This document shows, piece after piece, positions 48,868 to 59,836 of a stretch of DNA of 64,000 bases. The notes under the pieces were generated by a model, which saw nothing but the letters and a program-made list of their open reading frames with translations, did no database searches and was not told the origin of the DNA. Both the position numbers and the translations under genes were made by a program. The stretch's first letter is position 1. The number at the start of each line of letters is the position of its first letter. The DNA lies in assembly GCA_030068075.1 (NCBI GenBank), contig CM057826.1:95035804-95099803 (forward strand), written 5' to 3'. This DNA is from Paguma larvata. Lineage: Eukaryota; Chordata; Mammalia; Carnivora; Viverridae.

Positions 48868-49085
48868 AACCTTGTTTTCTTAATAAGTTATTAGGTATTT
48901 GTTCTTATTATTAACCCACATTCATATTTTATCTCATATGGGCCTAAGGGCCTACTTAAATACACACTTTATGAGTTGCTACTTAAGATGTGTCTTTACT
49001 ATTGTGAGAAAAAATAGAATTCAAACTGCTGTAGTTAGATAAAATACTTCTTGCCATTGAAATAAAGGCATTTTGGAATTAAACC
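48868..49085 (+). other. ANKRD31: ANKRD31 3' UTR with polyadenylation signal
   Basis: About 200 AT-rich bases follow the stop. A canonical AATAAA is at 49,061-49,066 and cleavage would fall some 15-25 bases later. It is the first AATAAA after the stop, with a T-rich stretch following within about 45 bases. The exact cleavage point is estimated. Confidence 0.75.
49061..49066 (+). terminator. ANKRD31: Polyadenylation signal AATAAA of ANKRD31
   Basis: Exact AATAAA hexamer 194 bases after the stop codon on the coding strand, in unique sequence rather than in a SINE tail (the other AATAAA copies nearby are in retroposon tails). Confidence 0.75.
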
Positions 49086-49523
49086 ACATTGACTCTCTGG
49101 CTTTCTTTTTACTAACATAAATCTAAAACTAATCTTTCAGTCAGCACCTCTACCTTTGCATAAATAACCCTTGTTCCTTAAGGAAAGTAAGGATTCAAAA
49201 AAGAGTGATAATTGGTCTTGAAAAGGCCAGGATAAAGTGTATCTAGTTAAAACAAGAACTTAATGTCCTGATACCTTCCTCCCTTTACTTTGGAATTTAT
49301 CTTGTGACCAAAATATAAAATTATGAAAGAGGTTTATTTTAAATTTCATAAAATTTGGCATAGATAAAACTGTAACTGTGGTAAGTCTTAGAACAAAAAA
49401 TGAATCAAATGTTGATTTGGTGGCTGGTTATTTTAAATAGGATATACTTAACCTTTTACTTTTGCTACATTGTCGAGAAGATTTTTATTTTTTTATAAGA
49501 AAGATTTTTATAAGAGAAACTTG

Positions 49524-49708
49524 GGGAGCACCTGGGTGGCTCAGTCGGTTAACCATCTGACTCTTGATTTCTGCCCAGATCCTGATCTCAGGGTTGCGGA
49601 GATGGAGCCACGCTGTCAGTGCAGAGCCTACTTGGGATTCTCCCTCTCTCTCTTTCTCTCTCTCTCTGCCCCTCCCCCCACTCTCTCTGAATAAATTTTT
49701 AAAAAAAG
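49524..49708 (+). mobile_element. Older carnivore SINE
   Basis: Head ggggagcacctgggtggctc, ctcttgatttctgccc variant, TC-rich body, tail gaataaatttttaaaaaaa. Lies 0.45 kb downstream of the ANKRD31 polyA signal. Confidence 0.88.
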
Positions 49709-49744
49709 CAACTTGGTAAGAGTTCTCAAGGGTCTGTCTGTCTT

Positions 49745-49927
49745 TTTGAGAGACAGGATGCACATGTGCATGGGGGAAGGACAAAAGGAGACAGAGAGAG
49801 AATGAGAACCTTAAGCAGGCTCCACACCAGTGCAGAGCCCAACACGGGGCTCGATCTCCTGACCCTGGGTTCATGACCTGAGGCATAATCAAGAGTTCAA
49901 CTGAACCAACTGAGCCACCCAGGCGCC
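49745..49927 (-). mobile_element. Older carnivore SINE
   Basis: Minus-strand copy ending gagccacccaggcgcc. Target-site duplication TCTCAAG plus continuing similarity (ggtctgtct / tgtctgtct). Confidence 0.88.
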
Positions 49928-50514
49928 TCTCAAGTGTCTGTCTTAACCCTTTGATTGCCCTCTTATTCTCTGCCTACCCGTCCTTATCTCAGGCTCCCAG
50001 AGAAGCTTTTTGACTCTGTGACTTGAGTCATTTGGGTAGAGGAGCCAAACTGATAAAAATTACTCTCTCAAGTGTTCGACTTTGGGAGATACGATCTTGC
50101 TTTTCTGATACTTTCTTATTTTAAATGTATAGGATCTCAAATATCTTTAGAATATATAGGAAACTGGTTAACAGTTGCCTGTGGGAAGAAAAATTGCGGG
50201 GCTAGAGAACTGAGAGGAAAGGGGTACTCTGAACCACATTCGCTCATTGGCAACTTTTGAAAAGGGTACTATGTGTGTGTTCTTCTTATTCAAGTAAAAA
50301 TTTTAAATATCTGAAAAGGAAGCACCTGGAAAGGTTTGCATATTAATAAGAGTGTAAAGACATCTTGGATCATTTTTCTTGTGAGAGTCCATTGAAAATG
50401 TTCAGGTTGGAATGCCCCTACATGTCGTAATATTTGAGAACTGACAAGTTTCTTATGCTATTATCATTTTTTCAGACTACTCTATTTTTCTAACTCTTTT
50501 TTTCTTACATAGAA

Positions 50515-50720
50515 TTTTTTAATGTTTGTTTGTTTGTTTGTTTGTTTAGAGATCACACAAACAGGGGAATGGAAGAGAAGGGCAGAGGAGAGAATCCCAA
50601 GCAGGCTCCGCACTGTCAGCGCAGAGCCCGACACAGGGCTCGATGTCACAAACCGTGAGATAGGACCCGACCCGAAATCAAGAGCCAGATACCTAGCCAA
50701 CTGAGCTACCCATATCCCCC
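50515..50720 (-). mobile_element. Older carnivore SINE with (GTTT)n tail
   Basis: Tail (tttg)n at 50,524-50,547, body tcccaagcaggctccgcac, diverged head gagctacccatatcccc. Confidence 0.85.
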
Positions 50721-50732
50721 TGTTTTTCTAAA

Positions 50733-50876
50733 TATATTTTTTTAAAGTTTATTCATTTGTTTTGAGAGACAGATAGCGTGACTAGGGGTGGACAGAAAGA
50801 GAAGGAGAGAGAAAATCCCAAGCAGGCTCTGCACCAAGAGTCAGACACTTAACCAACTGAGCCACCCAGGCGCCCC
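50733..50876 (-). mobile_element. Carnivore SINE with internal deletion
   Basis: Same start and head (gccacccaggcgcccc) as the others but lacks about 60 bases of the tRNA-related middle: gctctgcaccaagagtcaga joins two normally separate parts. Confidence 0.85.
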
Positions 50877-51499
50877 TAAATCTTGAATAACGTACATGAG
50901 GTGGTCTATTTGGCTTTTGTTATTTAAGGAAATGTTTAAAGCATGACTCATTTGCAAATACATGTACTAACATGGGAAATTGTATATATAAATGAAAAAA
51001 TTCTCATTGTTAGCAGTTAATGCACATCTTGATTGTGTTAAATAAAAAATGTGCCTTTGAATATGTGTATAATTTTTATAGCCAATATGCATGTATTTAT
51101 ATCATGTGTGTTATATATACCTGATGAGTCATGAAATGTGTATTTGTAGATAGAAGCATGTGTGGGGGGCGGGGGTAGAGGTATGCTGAGTAAAAGTTCT
51201 GGGATCCCACAAAGAAAACCATTGGCCGTGTCTGCCCCTGAGGGAGTTGGACTGGGAGGGGTGGAAGGATGCTTTTGCAGCACACTTTCAACTTAAAAAA
51301 ACCAACACATGCTTCTTTTGAAACGTGAAAAACATTTTTTAAAGAATAACTTAAGAAGCAGGTGTTTTGTTTAGTGATTACAATTTACAAAAGTCATACA
51401 TTCTAACTTTATAGTAGAAGAACATAAAATTCTGAGTTTTCATCTTAATGATCAAATTCTTAAAAGTTAATTTTCTAAGCCCTTTAAAAAAATGTATGT

Positions 51500-51718
51500 G
51501 GGGCGCCTGGGTGGCTCAGTCGGTTGAGTGTCCGACTTCAGCTCAGGTCATGATCTCACGGTCTGTGAGTTCGAGCCCCACGTCGGGCTCTGTGCTGACG
51601 GCTCAGAGCCTGGAGCCTGCTTCCGATTCTGTGTCTCCTTCCCTCTCTGCCCTTACCCTGTTCATGCTGTGCCTCTATGTCTCTCAAAAATAAATAAACA
51701 TTAAAAAAAAAAATTTAA
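51500..51718 (+). mobile_element. Felid tRNA-Lys SINE
   Basis: Full-length young copy. Target-site duplication AAAAAAATGTATGT at 51,486-51,499 and 51,719-51,732. Confidence 0.95.
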
Positions 51719-52533
51719 AAAAAAATGTATGTACAACTGGTAACTAACATAATACCCAGTGCCCTTGAGGCATGCTGAGTATTGCCTAAACTACACAACA
51801 GAACGGTCTGGAGTCCAGAGAGCTATGGATACCCCAGATCATCCCTGCGAGAAAACAACAGTCTGGAGTATTTGTTGGATGTTTTGTCTTATTCTGGGTT
51901 CTAAATGAAACCCCCAAGCTTCTGGCCTTGAGCCATGTAAGGGACCTCCAAGAATCGCTAATAATCCAGTCTCCTACCTGATATTTGTATCCTTTCTATA
52001 ACATTAAACTTCTTGTCCACTTCTAGGATACTCCATACCCAACAAAGTAGACTGTTCCCTCTTGGACAAGTAATCCTGACTTTTGGAAACCTGGAACCAC
52101 AATGTCCCAGACCCCACAATCCTATTATGATAAAATAATACTTCTTTTTATGAGTTGAATTACTATGGCACAGACTTCACGGGTCCTATTGCTGGGAATG
52201 TCCAAGCACACATCTTGTTCTTTTCTCCTCAATTTCTCTTTCATTCAGTTCCCTTCACCTTACCTCCCTGAGTTCATTCATTTATCAGTGCATATCGAAA
52301 CTGTGTGCAACAAACAGCAATCCTACCCCATTTCCCTCACCCAGTTCTTTATAAAACATGGCACACTGTGCCAAATTATTCTTAAAGATCTCTTTTCCTT
52401 CTCTGCTGTTGCAAGAGTAAAATCTAGGCTCAACATTCCAGTCCCCCCCACTCTCTGGTCCTAACATAACCTTCCAGCTTCATCTCCCAATCCTCTCTAA
52501 CCTTCGACTCACTCTTAAGAGTAAGTCATTCTT

Positions 52534-52748
52534 GGGGTGCCTGGGTGGCTCAGTTGGTTGAGCGGCCAACTTCAGCTCAGGTCATCATCTCACGGTCTGT
52601 GAGTTTGAGCCCCATGTTGGGCTCTGTGCTGACGGCTCAGAGCCTGGAGCCTGCTTCGGATTCTGTGTCTCCCTCTCTCTCTGCCCTTCCCCTGCTCATA
52701 CTCTGTCTCTATGTCTCTCAAAAATAAATAAATGTTTAAAAAAAAAAA
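52534..52748 (+). mobile_element. Felid tRNA-Lys SINE with target site in triplicate
   Basis: Full copy. Target sequence AAGAGTAAGTCATTCTT at 52,517-52,533 recurs at 52,773-52,789, and a further GTAAGTCATTCTT at 52,749-52,761 lies between two A tracts. Confidence 0.94.
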
Positions 52749-52804
52749 GTAAGTCATTCTTAAAAAAAAAAAAAGAGTAAGTCATTCTTTCTTTGTCCCT
52801 ATTA

Positions 52805-53203
52805 TCGGCTGGATTGTGTCCCTTCAAAATTCCTATGTTGAAGTCCTAACCCCTGAGACCTAAGAATGTGACTATATGTGGAAACAGGGCCTTTAAAGAG
52901 GTGATAAAGTTAAAATACGGCCAGTAAGGTAGGTCTTCATACAATCTCTTGTCCTTATGTGAAGAAATGTGGACACATCAAAGGACACCAGGGATGTGTG
53001 TACAAATAAAAGACCATGCGAGACACGGCGAAAAGGCAGCTATCTGCAAACCAAGGACAGAGGGCTCAGAATGAAATGGACACCGCAGACTCCTCGATCT
53101 TGGATCTCTACACTCCAGACCTGTGAGAAATCACTTTCTGTTGCTTAAGCCACCCACTTTGTAGTATTTTATTATGGCACTCTGAGCAAGTGAATACAAT
53201 CCC
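52805..53203 (+). mobile_element. MLT1-type (MaLR) solo LTR
   Basis: Text matches MLT1: ggattgtgtcccttcaaaat, atgttgaagtcctaacccct, cagacctgtgagaaatcact, taagccacccactttgtagt. Inserted in an L2. Confidence 0.85.
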
Positions 53204-53984
53204 TAACTCTCCCATACATATGTTTACACTACCTAGAATGTTCCCTCTCTCTTCTGCCCATCTGTGTGTGCTTTATTCTTTGAGCCCTCTCCCCATATAG
53301 GACCTCATGTATTGCTTTCCCAGACCACCCTGATCCAAGCACCTAGTATTTACAGCTCGTTATTATTCGAGCTCATAGTTCATCTCCCCCCAAATAGCTG
53401 GCAAACTTGTTGAGCTCAGGTTTAGAGTTTTATACTTTATTTTCTATAAAATATCTCAAACATACTAGATGCTCAAGAAATATCAACCAGTTAGGATGGT
53501 TCAGGTACAATAACAGAAAACCCTACTCAAAAATGACTTAAACAATAAGGAAAATTTATTATTTCATATAACGATTCAGAGGTAAAAACTTTTGGGTTTG
53601 TTAATTCTTCAACTCATCACTGTCACTGTTGTTTCCATCTTTCTTCCAGCTCCCTTCGCAGTGCCCAGGTGGCTCGGTGTTACAGGAGGTGTACATGTAG
53701 AAACAGCATCATTAGAAGAAGAAATACTTTCTGCCAATGCACGTCTTTTCTGAGCACCACCACTACCCCAGGACATTGTGTCTCCTTGGCTAGATTTATA
53801 CCATCTGCCTGTTTGTAAACCAGTCACTGGCCTGGGAAGTGGAGTTAAGGTTAATTTGACTGGTTGAGAGGAGTAAGGATTTGCCCATGTTCAGTAGAAT
53901 AGTCATTTGTACGGATTCCAGACTCTGTCAGTGAAACAAACAAACAAAAACACCAAACCTATGTGTGAGGGGGAGGAGTTGGGC

Positions 53985-54235
53985 TAACAGCAATATTTAT
54001 TGAACACTTAATATATACCAGTCATTGTTAATAACCACATTCAATGTAATAACTCGTTTAATTCAATATAATAACTCACCACACCCTATGTGGTAGAGCC
54101 ATTATTCCCATTCTACAAATGAGGCAACTGAGGAACAGAATGAAGTAACTTGGCCCGAAGTCACACAGCTACCAAGTGGTAAAGCTGGGATTCAAATCTG
54201 GCTTCAGAACTCATGCTGTCAGCCACCATATATTT
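53985..54235 (-). mobile_element. MIR, nearly full length
   Basis: tatttattgaacacttaata, atgaggcaactgaggaacag, gtcacacagctaccaagtgg, gctgggattcaaatctggct. Confidence 0.88.
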
Positions 54236-54666
54236 CCTCTCTCTCAACCAAAAGTACTTGCCTGAATATATATATACAAAATGATTACAAGAGTACTGAC
54301 ATTTTGAGCGATGACAACCCTATAAACTCCTTCCTCCTACACACTCTGAAGGAGTCAGTGTTTGCTCACTTTGGTGAATGACGGGTAGTCGGGGCAGACA
54401 GAGATACAGGTGGCAAATGGAATGCAGAAGTTTTCCTGGACGAGGTGCAATATGAACACATTGGTATCTGCTCTTGGGCTCTGTCTTTCTCAATCTAGGG
54501 AGTTCCAGGTATAAAGAATGAGCAAAGCTTATTCATCTGACATATTTCCCAAACTCAATTTTCATGGGAAACTGTCCTGTTGTTTTTAAATGAATGCAAG
54601 TGCCCATAGGACCTGGACTTTAAGTCCCTTTGGATTCTCAGTACTATGGGGGGTAACAACACATAC

Positions 54667-54846
54667 CCTCCACGTGTATTTCTTTGGACATCCTCTCTTA
54701 TTTCTCCTCAGCTCATTTATGTTGAAGCCTATTGCACAGAAGGAAACCAGGGCCATATCATTATTAAACTTGTTAAAGCCAAGAAATACAGTAAGCTTCT
54801 GCTTAAACTTATCATAAGGTTCTAATGTCCATAATTCTTTTACCAC
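54667..54846 (-). CDS. Exon-like segment, 60 codons, gene unknown
   Basis: On the minus strand a pyrimidine-rich acceptor (ttttgttcctcttatttag), with a CTGAC branch-point match about 30 bases before it, precedes an open stretch of exactly 180 bases ending at a GTATGT donor. The reading frame gives VVKELWTLEPYDKFKQK and later GFNINELRRNKRGCPKK. I do not recognise the peptide. The surroundings (54,240-55,400) carry no repeat I can identify. It could be an exon of an unannotated minus-strand gene, a relic exon of a lost gene, or chance: a 75-codon open frame overlaps on the other strand, so open length alone is weak evidence. Confidence 0.2.
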
Positions 54847-55407
54847 CTAAATAAGAGGAACAAAATTTAAAGCCACGTCAGATCAGCTTGCATCAGTCTC
54901 TATTTAAGCCCCGAGTGTAGACTGCATGGTTAACCTTAAATTCTTTGGACATATTTGTTACTTCACATTCTTTCATTAGGCTACTTTGCCAGGGACTTTA
55001 AAGTAGGAAAGGCAGATGCAAACATTTGAAGCTGTAATGTAAATAGCGGTATTTCTAAAAGTAAAAGCAGTTAACATTTCTGTTTTCAGATTCTCACAAG
55101 ACACCTTAAAGTTCCATGACGTCTGGCAGTTTGGCTGAGATACGAAGTTGGGTCATGTCCTTCAAAGCCAGAGGCCAGGAAGTGGTGAGACAAGTTACCC
55201 AGCTGGTGGGTGAGCCTCACCAATCACCCAACATCTTCACCTCAGCACAGCGTTTTTGTTCTCTGCTCATTTTGCCTACACATTAGCTGTTATGAAATGA
55301 CTAAACAGAACAAAACAAAAACTATGTTTCTTTGGGTAAAAATGTCCCCAGAAAAGAAAGGCTGGTGGTAGATATGGAGAGGTTTAAGAAAATTTTGATT
55401 CTTAACC

Positions 55408-55441
55408 AAAAAAAAAAAAAAAAAGAAGAAGAAGAAGAAGA
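55408..55441. repeat. A-tract followed by (GAA)n
   Basis: Eighteen A then about five AAG units; it could be the tail of an old retroposed sequence, but the sequence before it is not recognised. Confidence 0.85.
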
Positions 55442-55979
55442 TAAGATATCCAGGATAAATAAATAAGTAGACAGTCACATTTGGAAGAACCTAGCTCTCT
55501 CCCACAAATTATTTTATGTGTAATAATGCAAGCCCAGATGCCCCTAACTCTCTAGAATGGTGGACATCCCTTCCCTATAGAAGCCAAGCGGAAAGACTTG
55601 ATGAGCTCAGTCAACACACAGGGCAAAGTCCACTTCTACCCCAGTTTTGGTCCCTCTGCTGCTGTTTCTCTACATTCTCTGCTGTAGCTGCGTTTCTATG
55701 ACACTCCATCAGCCAACTGGTCAGTTTGGTCCTCGGACACTGCTCTCAGTCACCTCCCACATCCCTCCGCCTCGTACTGATCTTACCCCACCCGATCCTT
55801 TCCCCAAAGCACCACCCACCCAGCTGTTGTGGAGCAGGCTTCTCTGAAGGCTTGGTGATAAAGGGGAGGGAGTTCCAGCACAGCACAGCACAAAACTTAA
55901 TGACTAGACGTGACCTCTGCCACAGAGACTTTCTCCTTAATGACATTCTCATCAGACCTGCCTTGGTTGAAACAGTATA

Positions 55980-56190
55980 AGACAGTGGATATGAGAGCCG
56001 GCTCTGGGCCGACATCCTGGCTCTACCACTCTCTAATTAGGGAAACTTGTGACCCTCACTAGGCTTCCATGTCTGTAAATGGAGTCACCAACACACCTCC
56101 TTCCTCGGATGTGTGTGAGGATTCAATGAGGTAAGTTGCATAAAGCAGGCATCAGCCACTATGCCTGGTACAAAGTGGTTGTTCAAGAAA
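55980..56190 (+). mobile_element. MIR
   Basis: gacagtggatatgagagccg, aggattcaatgaggtaagtt, tggtacaaagtggttgttca. A SINE is inserted at its end. Confidence 0.75.
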
Positions 56191-56201
56191 TGATAGCTGT
56201 T

Positions 56202-56429
56202 GGGGCACCTGGGTGGCTCAGTCAGTGAGTGGTCGACTTTGGCTCAGGCCATGATCTCGCACTTGAGGGTTCAAGTCCCATGTCGGGCTCTGTGACGACA
56301 GCTCAGAGCCTGGAGCCTGCTTTGGATTGTGTATCTCCCTCTCTCTGCCCCTCCCCGCCCCCCCCCCTCTGATGCTCACACTCTGTCTCTCAAAAATAAA
56401 AATAAAAAAAATTTAAAAAATTTAAAAAT
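56202..56429 (+). mobile_element. Felid tRNA-Lys SINE
   Basis: Full copy, C-rich tract (ccccgcccccccccc) in the body. Target-site duplication AAATGATAGCTGTT / AAATGATGGCTATT at 56,188 and 56,430. It landed at the end of a MIR. Confidence 0.94.
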
Positions 56430-56507
56430 AAATGATGGCTATTGTTTTTATGAGGGGTAAGTTGCCCAGGTTCCTCTCTCTGAACCTCTGATTAACAACC
56501 TTGCTAC

Positions 56508-56508
56508 G

Positions 56509-56562
<54 letters not shown>
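56508..56562. repeat. Compound (TC)n(AC)n microsatellite
   Basis: About nine TC units followed by about 18 CA units, the same order as at 39.6 kb. Confidence 0.96.
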
Positions 56563-56564
<2 letters not shown>

Positions 56565-56620
56565 CACCCCTATACTTATTAAAGCAAAGTCTTTGAAAAC
56601 GAGTCTGGGATCAGTAATTT

Positions 56621-56822
56621 TTTTTAATGTTTATTTATTTTTGAGAGACAGAGTGTGAGCAAGACGGGTGGGGCAGAGAGAGAGGCAGACACAGAATCTG
56701 AAGCAGGCTCCAGGCTCTGAGCCATCAGCACAGAGCCCAATGTGGGGCTCGAACTCACAGATCGTGCGATTATGACCTGAGCTGAAGTTGGCTGCTTAAC
56801 CGACTGAGCCCCCCAAGTGCTC
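56621..56822 (-). mobile_element. Felid tRNA-Lys SINE
   Basis: Minus-strand copy with perfect 16-base target-site duplication CTGGGATCAGTAATTT at 56,605-56,620 and 56,823-56,838. Confidence 0.95.
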
Positions 56823-57111
56823 CTGGGATCAGTAATTTCTTAAGCACCTTAGGTGATTTTAATATGCAGCCAGATTGAGAACCACTGCTATAGACTCTTT
56901 CCACATCTTCCCCCTTCTCTCTTTCCTGGGCCACCTCTCACCTTTCTGTAGACACTCATTATAGGCATATCATTTTTACTCACTCTGACTCATCCTAACC
57001 ATCTAGGCTATACCCAAGGGGCCTTGGCTTTCTCATCTTCAAAATATTGTATGTGTTTTCGGCTCTATGAAGTACAAGAGATTATATTCAGTTGTTGCTT
57101 TAAATAACCTT

Positions 57112-57323
57112 TTTAAATTTTTTTTTTAATGTTTATTTATTTTTTAAGAGAGAGAGAGAGGCAGTGCAAGTGAGGGAGGGGCAGAGAGAGAGGGAGACAC
57201 AGAATCAGAAGCAGGCTCCAGTCTCTGAGCTATCAGCACAGAGCCCAATGTGTGGCTGGAACTCACGAGCCACGATATCATGATCTGAGCTGAAGTCGGA
57301 TGCTTAACCGACTGAGTGCCCCA
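57112..57323 (-). mobile_element. Felid tRNA-Lys SINE
   Basis: Minus-strand copy; head partly lost (gactgagtgcccc). Imperfect flanking duplication AATAACCTTTTT / AATAACATTTTT. Confidence 0.9.
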
Positions 57324-57639
57324 ATAACATTTTTTCCAATAGCAAGAAGTTACTATAGTTGTCTCCAGACTGGGTTATTGTGTGAGTCTCTGCATGTGTT
57401 TCTTCCAAACCACGAGATCAAGGATTCTAGTCGTGGGACACAAGAAGCTGGAAGCCACTGGACCACAAGCTAGTAGTATACATGGAGTACTTATAAAATA
57501 CTTCTGCAGCTCTCAGGGGATTTTTCGGTCTTGGATGTTTATTAGAATCACCTGATGAATCCTAAACCTGGCCCAAATCCAGGCCCCACCCTAAGAGATT
57601 CTAGTTTCACTGATCTGGAGTAGGGTCTGTGCTGTCAGG

Positions 57640-57681
57640 ATTTTTTTTTTTTTTGTAAGTTTATTTATTTATTGAGAGAGG

Positions 57682-57718
<37 letters not shown>

Positions 57719-57876
57719 TGCAGGGGGAGGGCAGACAAAGAAGGGGAGAGAGTCCCAAGCAGGATCCGCACTATCAACATGGAGTGTGATGCGGGGCTAG
57801 AACTCATGACTGAGACCATGACCTGAGCTGAAATCAAGAGTAGGCTGCTTAACTGACTGAGCCACCCAGGCGCCCA
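57640..57876 (-). mobile_element. Older carnivore SINE with GA expansion
   Basis: Poly-T start, (GA)n expansion near 57,686-57,712, head gagccacccaggcgccc. No clear target-site duplication. Confidence 0.9.
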
Positions 57877-58183
57877 CGGAGTTCTTAAATCTCTCCCAGG
57901 TGATTCTGATGAGCAGCCCCAGATCTCTGGAAACTGATCTTGTCACTTCACCTTTTTTTACTCCCAACTACCATCAATGCATCACTCACTGCATTAATCC
58001 TGTGTTTCTCAAACTTGCCCCATTAAAAGAATCACTTGGGAATGCTTCTTAAAAATACAGATTCCTGGGCCCCATTCCATGCTTACTGAATCTTCACAAG
58101 AAAAATTTTGACAGTGCACATGTAACTTTTATCAGGCAAATGTGGGAAATACTACATTAATTCAAGTTATCTTGGCCCATTTT

Positions 58184-58503
58184 TTTAAATTTTTTAAATT
58201 TATTGCCAGATTTGTTTCCATACAACCCCCAGTGTTCATCCCAAGAAGTGCCTTCCTCAATGCCCCTCACCCATTTTCCCCCCTCCCCACCACCTATCAA
58301 CCCTCAGTTTGTTCTCAGTATTTAAGAGTCTCTTATGGTTTGCCTCCCTCCCTCTCTGTGACTTTTTCCCCCTCCCTTCCCCCATGGTCTTCTGTAAAGT
58401 TTCTCAAACTCTACCTATGTGTGAAAACATATGGTATCTGTCCCTGTCTGACTTCTTTCACTTAGCATAATACCTTCCAGTTCCATCCACATTACTATAA
58501 ATT
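58184..58503 (-). mobile_element. Carnivore L1 3' end
   Basis: Same family as the copies at 9.5 and 18 kb but more diverged. Target-site duplication CTTGGCCCATTTT at 58,171-58,183 and 58,504-58,516. Confidence 0.92.
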
Positions 58504-58879
58504 CTTGGCCCATTTTCAGTTGATTAATTTGTACTTTATATTTGTTTGGAAGATCTTCAATGAGCACCTAATATGTTCCCAGCATTGTTTTTTAGCTGCT
58601 AGGAATATACCAAAAAACAAGACGATTCCATGTCCTCTGTCTAGGAGCAGAGTAGACAAGCAATTAATTTCAGACAGTGATAAGTGTCATAACGGCCACA
58701 GAGCAAGATAAAGGGCTAGAAGGTGATACGGAGGGATGGAAGGCCATTGTTATAAAAAGGGTGGCAAGAGAAGCTGCATCTGAACAGACAACTGAGTGAT
58801 GAGAAACTACTTCAGAATATCACTGCAGCCTCACTTAAACCATTTTTAATCTATATGTCTCATCTCTCCTAAATGATAT

Positions 58880-58985
58880 GGGCTTTTCTTCAAGGTCAGG
58901 GACTGTCTTTTATATTTTTGTATTCTCCTCTAGCAACCAGTGTAGCACTTTGCACAGGTAAGTACTCAGTGAATCACACTAGATT
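58880..58985 (+). mobile_element. L2 3' end fragment
   Basis: caaggtcagggactgtcttt and taagtactcagtgaatcac fit the conserved L2 3' end. Confidence 0.55.
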
Positions 58986-59664
58986 CAAAAGCATTTCATC
59001 CTTAAATACACCATTAAACACAGCCAGCAGAGGATACAGCAAGTTACCTGCTTACTAAGTAAAGGAAAATCCAGGAAAACATGCATCAATCAACAGATAC
59101 TCAGCCCAAGGCTAGACTTTCTGCTTGCTTCCAGCTGTTTGCCACAGTTACAGATTCTTATTGGAAAATCTTTCGAACACGCCAAGATCTGGTCATCTGC
59201 TCACGACTCCACACTGGTGAGACCCAACACGAAGCTGTGATTATCAGTTTTTGCCAGCTTACCGTTTTGTGATGTAATTTGTTGTCTTTTATACTCAGCG
59301 TTTCAACTTCTCACTGATGTCTCCGGCTGCCCCCAGGTTCCATTCAACCTCTATTTTCATGAGATAATTAGCTGAGCTTCTCAGAAGGCCACTGTATCCT
59401 ATTATGTCTCCGAAGGCCAAAGGAGATTCTTTAATACGGTCAAAAATCCTCAGAAGCTTTAGTGAAACCGATTCAGATGTCTGGGGGAGGTTTATCACAA
59501 TTCCAATTTGGAATTCACATGGCTCTAGGAAGGCTTTTCATTTCTTGCAGGATTACCCTGTTCTTCAAATGCTTTCCTTGAGCCAAGGGCAACACAACCA
59601 GTATTGGAAGGCTCACCCAGGGCGACGCGTCGTTTGGTAAGGAAAGTCCTGAACAAGGACTCTT

Positions 59665-59775
59665 GAGGCCAGGGTGTTTCATACCAATTCTACAACTGAT
59701 TTGCTGTTTGACCTGGGCAAATTACTTGCCCACTTTGTACCCCAGAATCCTTAGTTGTAAGATATAATGTCCTTT
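59665..59775 (+). mobile_element. MIR fragment
   Basis: gctgtttgacctgggcaaat, cccagaatccttagttgtaa. Confidence 0.65.
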
Positions 59776-59783
59776 TCTCTGAT

Positions 59784-59825
59784 GACACTCAGGATTGTTA
59801 CATAGACACTCAGGATTGTTACATA
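59784..59825. repeat. 21-base perfect tandem duplication
   Basis: Two adjacent identical 21-base units beginning gacactcagg and ending gttacata (59,784-59,804 and 59,805-59,825). The SINE at 59,837 begins 11 bases later. Confidence 0.95.
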
Positions 59826-59836
59826 GACCAAATGAG

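Larger units (their letters stand above)
1..49085 (+). other. ANKRD31: ANKRD31 gene, 3' part (nine exons, eight introns, 3' UTR)
   Basis: Nine exons at 411-553, 9949-10111, 11779-11894, 16940-17027, 21819-21915, 24909-25908, 35397-35537, 41780-41882 and 48722-48867 join without a phase conflict into one open frame of about 665 codons ending in TAA. Seen: GT/AG at every junction, ankyrin repeats first, then a helical stretch, a long Ser-rich exon, a RAMA-type domain and a conserved tail. Known: this order is that of ANKRD31, a REC114 partner on meiotic chromosome axes that shapes the timing and placement of meiotic double-strand breaks, including those in the X-Y pseudoautosomal region. The full protein is about 1,850-1,900 residues in human and mouse, so the window holds roughly the last third. 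Gene identity rests on recognition of the protein, not on a database search. Confidence 0.88.
52340..53495 (+). mobile_element. L2 fragment split by SINE and MLT1
   Basis: L2-like text at about 52,420-52,516 (gagtaaaatctaggctcaac) and at 53,215-53,495 (tagaatgttccctctctctt, agaccaccctgatccaagca, tagatgctcaagaaatat) on either side of the two younger insertions. Confidence 0.65.

Noticed and set aside
54590..54817. 75-codon plus-strand frame at the exon-like segment
   Set aside because: No splice sites or recognisable peptide. It is kept only as a caution against the minus-strand call.
55746..56015. Open frames on both strands around 55.7-56.0 kb
   Set aside because: Frames overlap on both strands, the peptides are unrecognised, and part of the sequence is a MIR.
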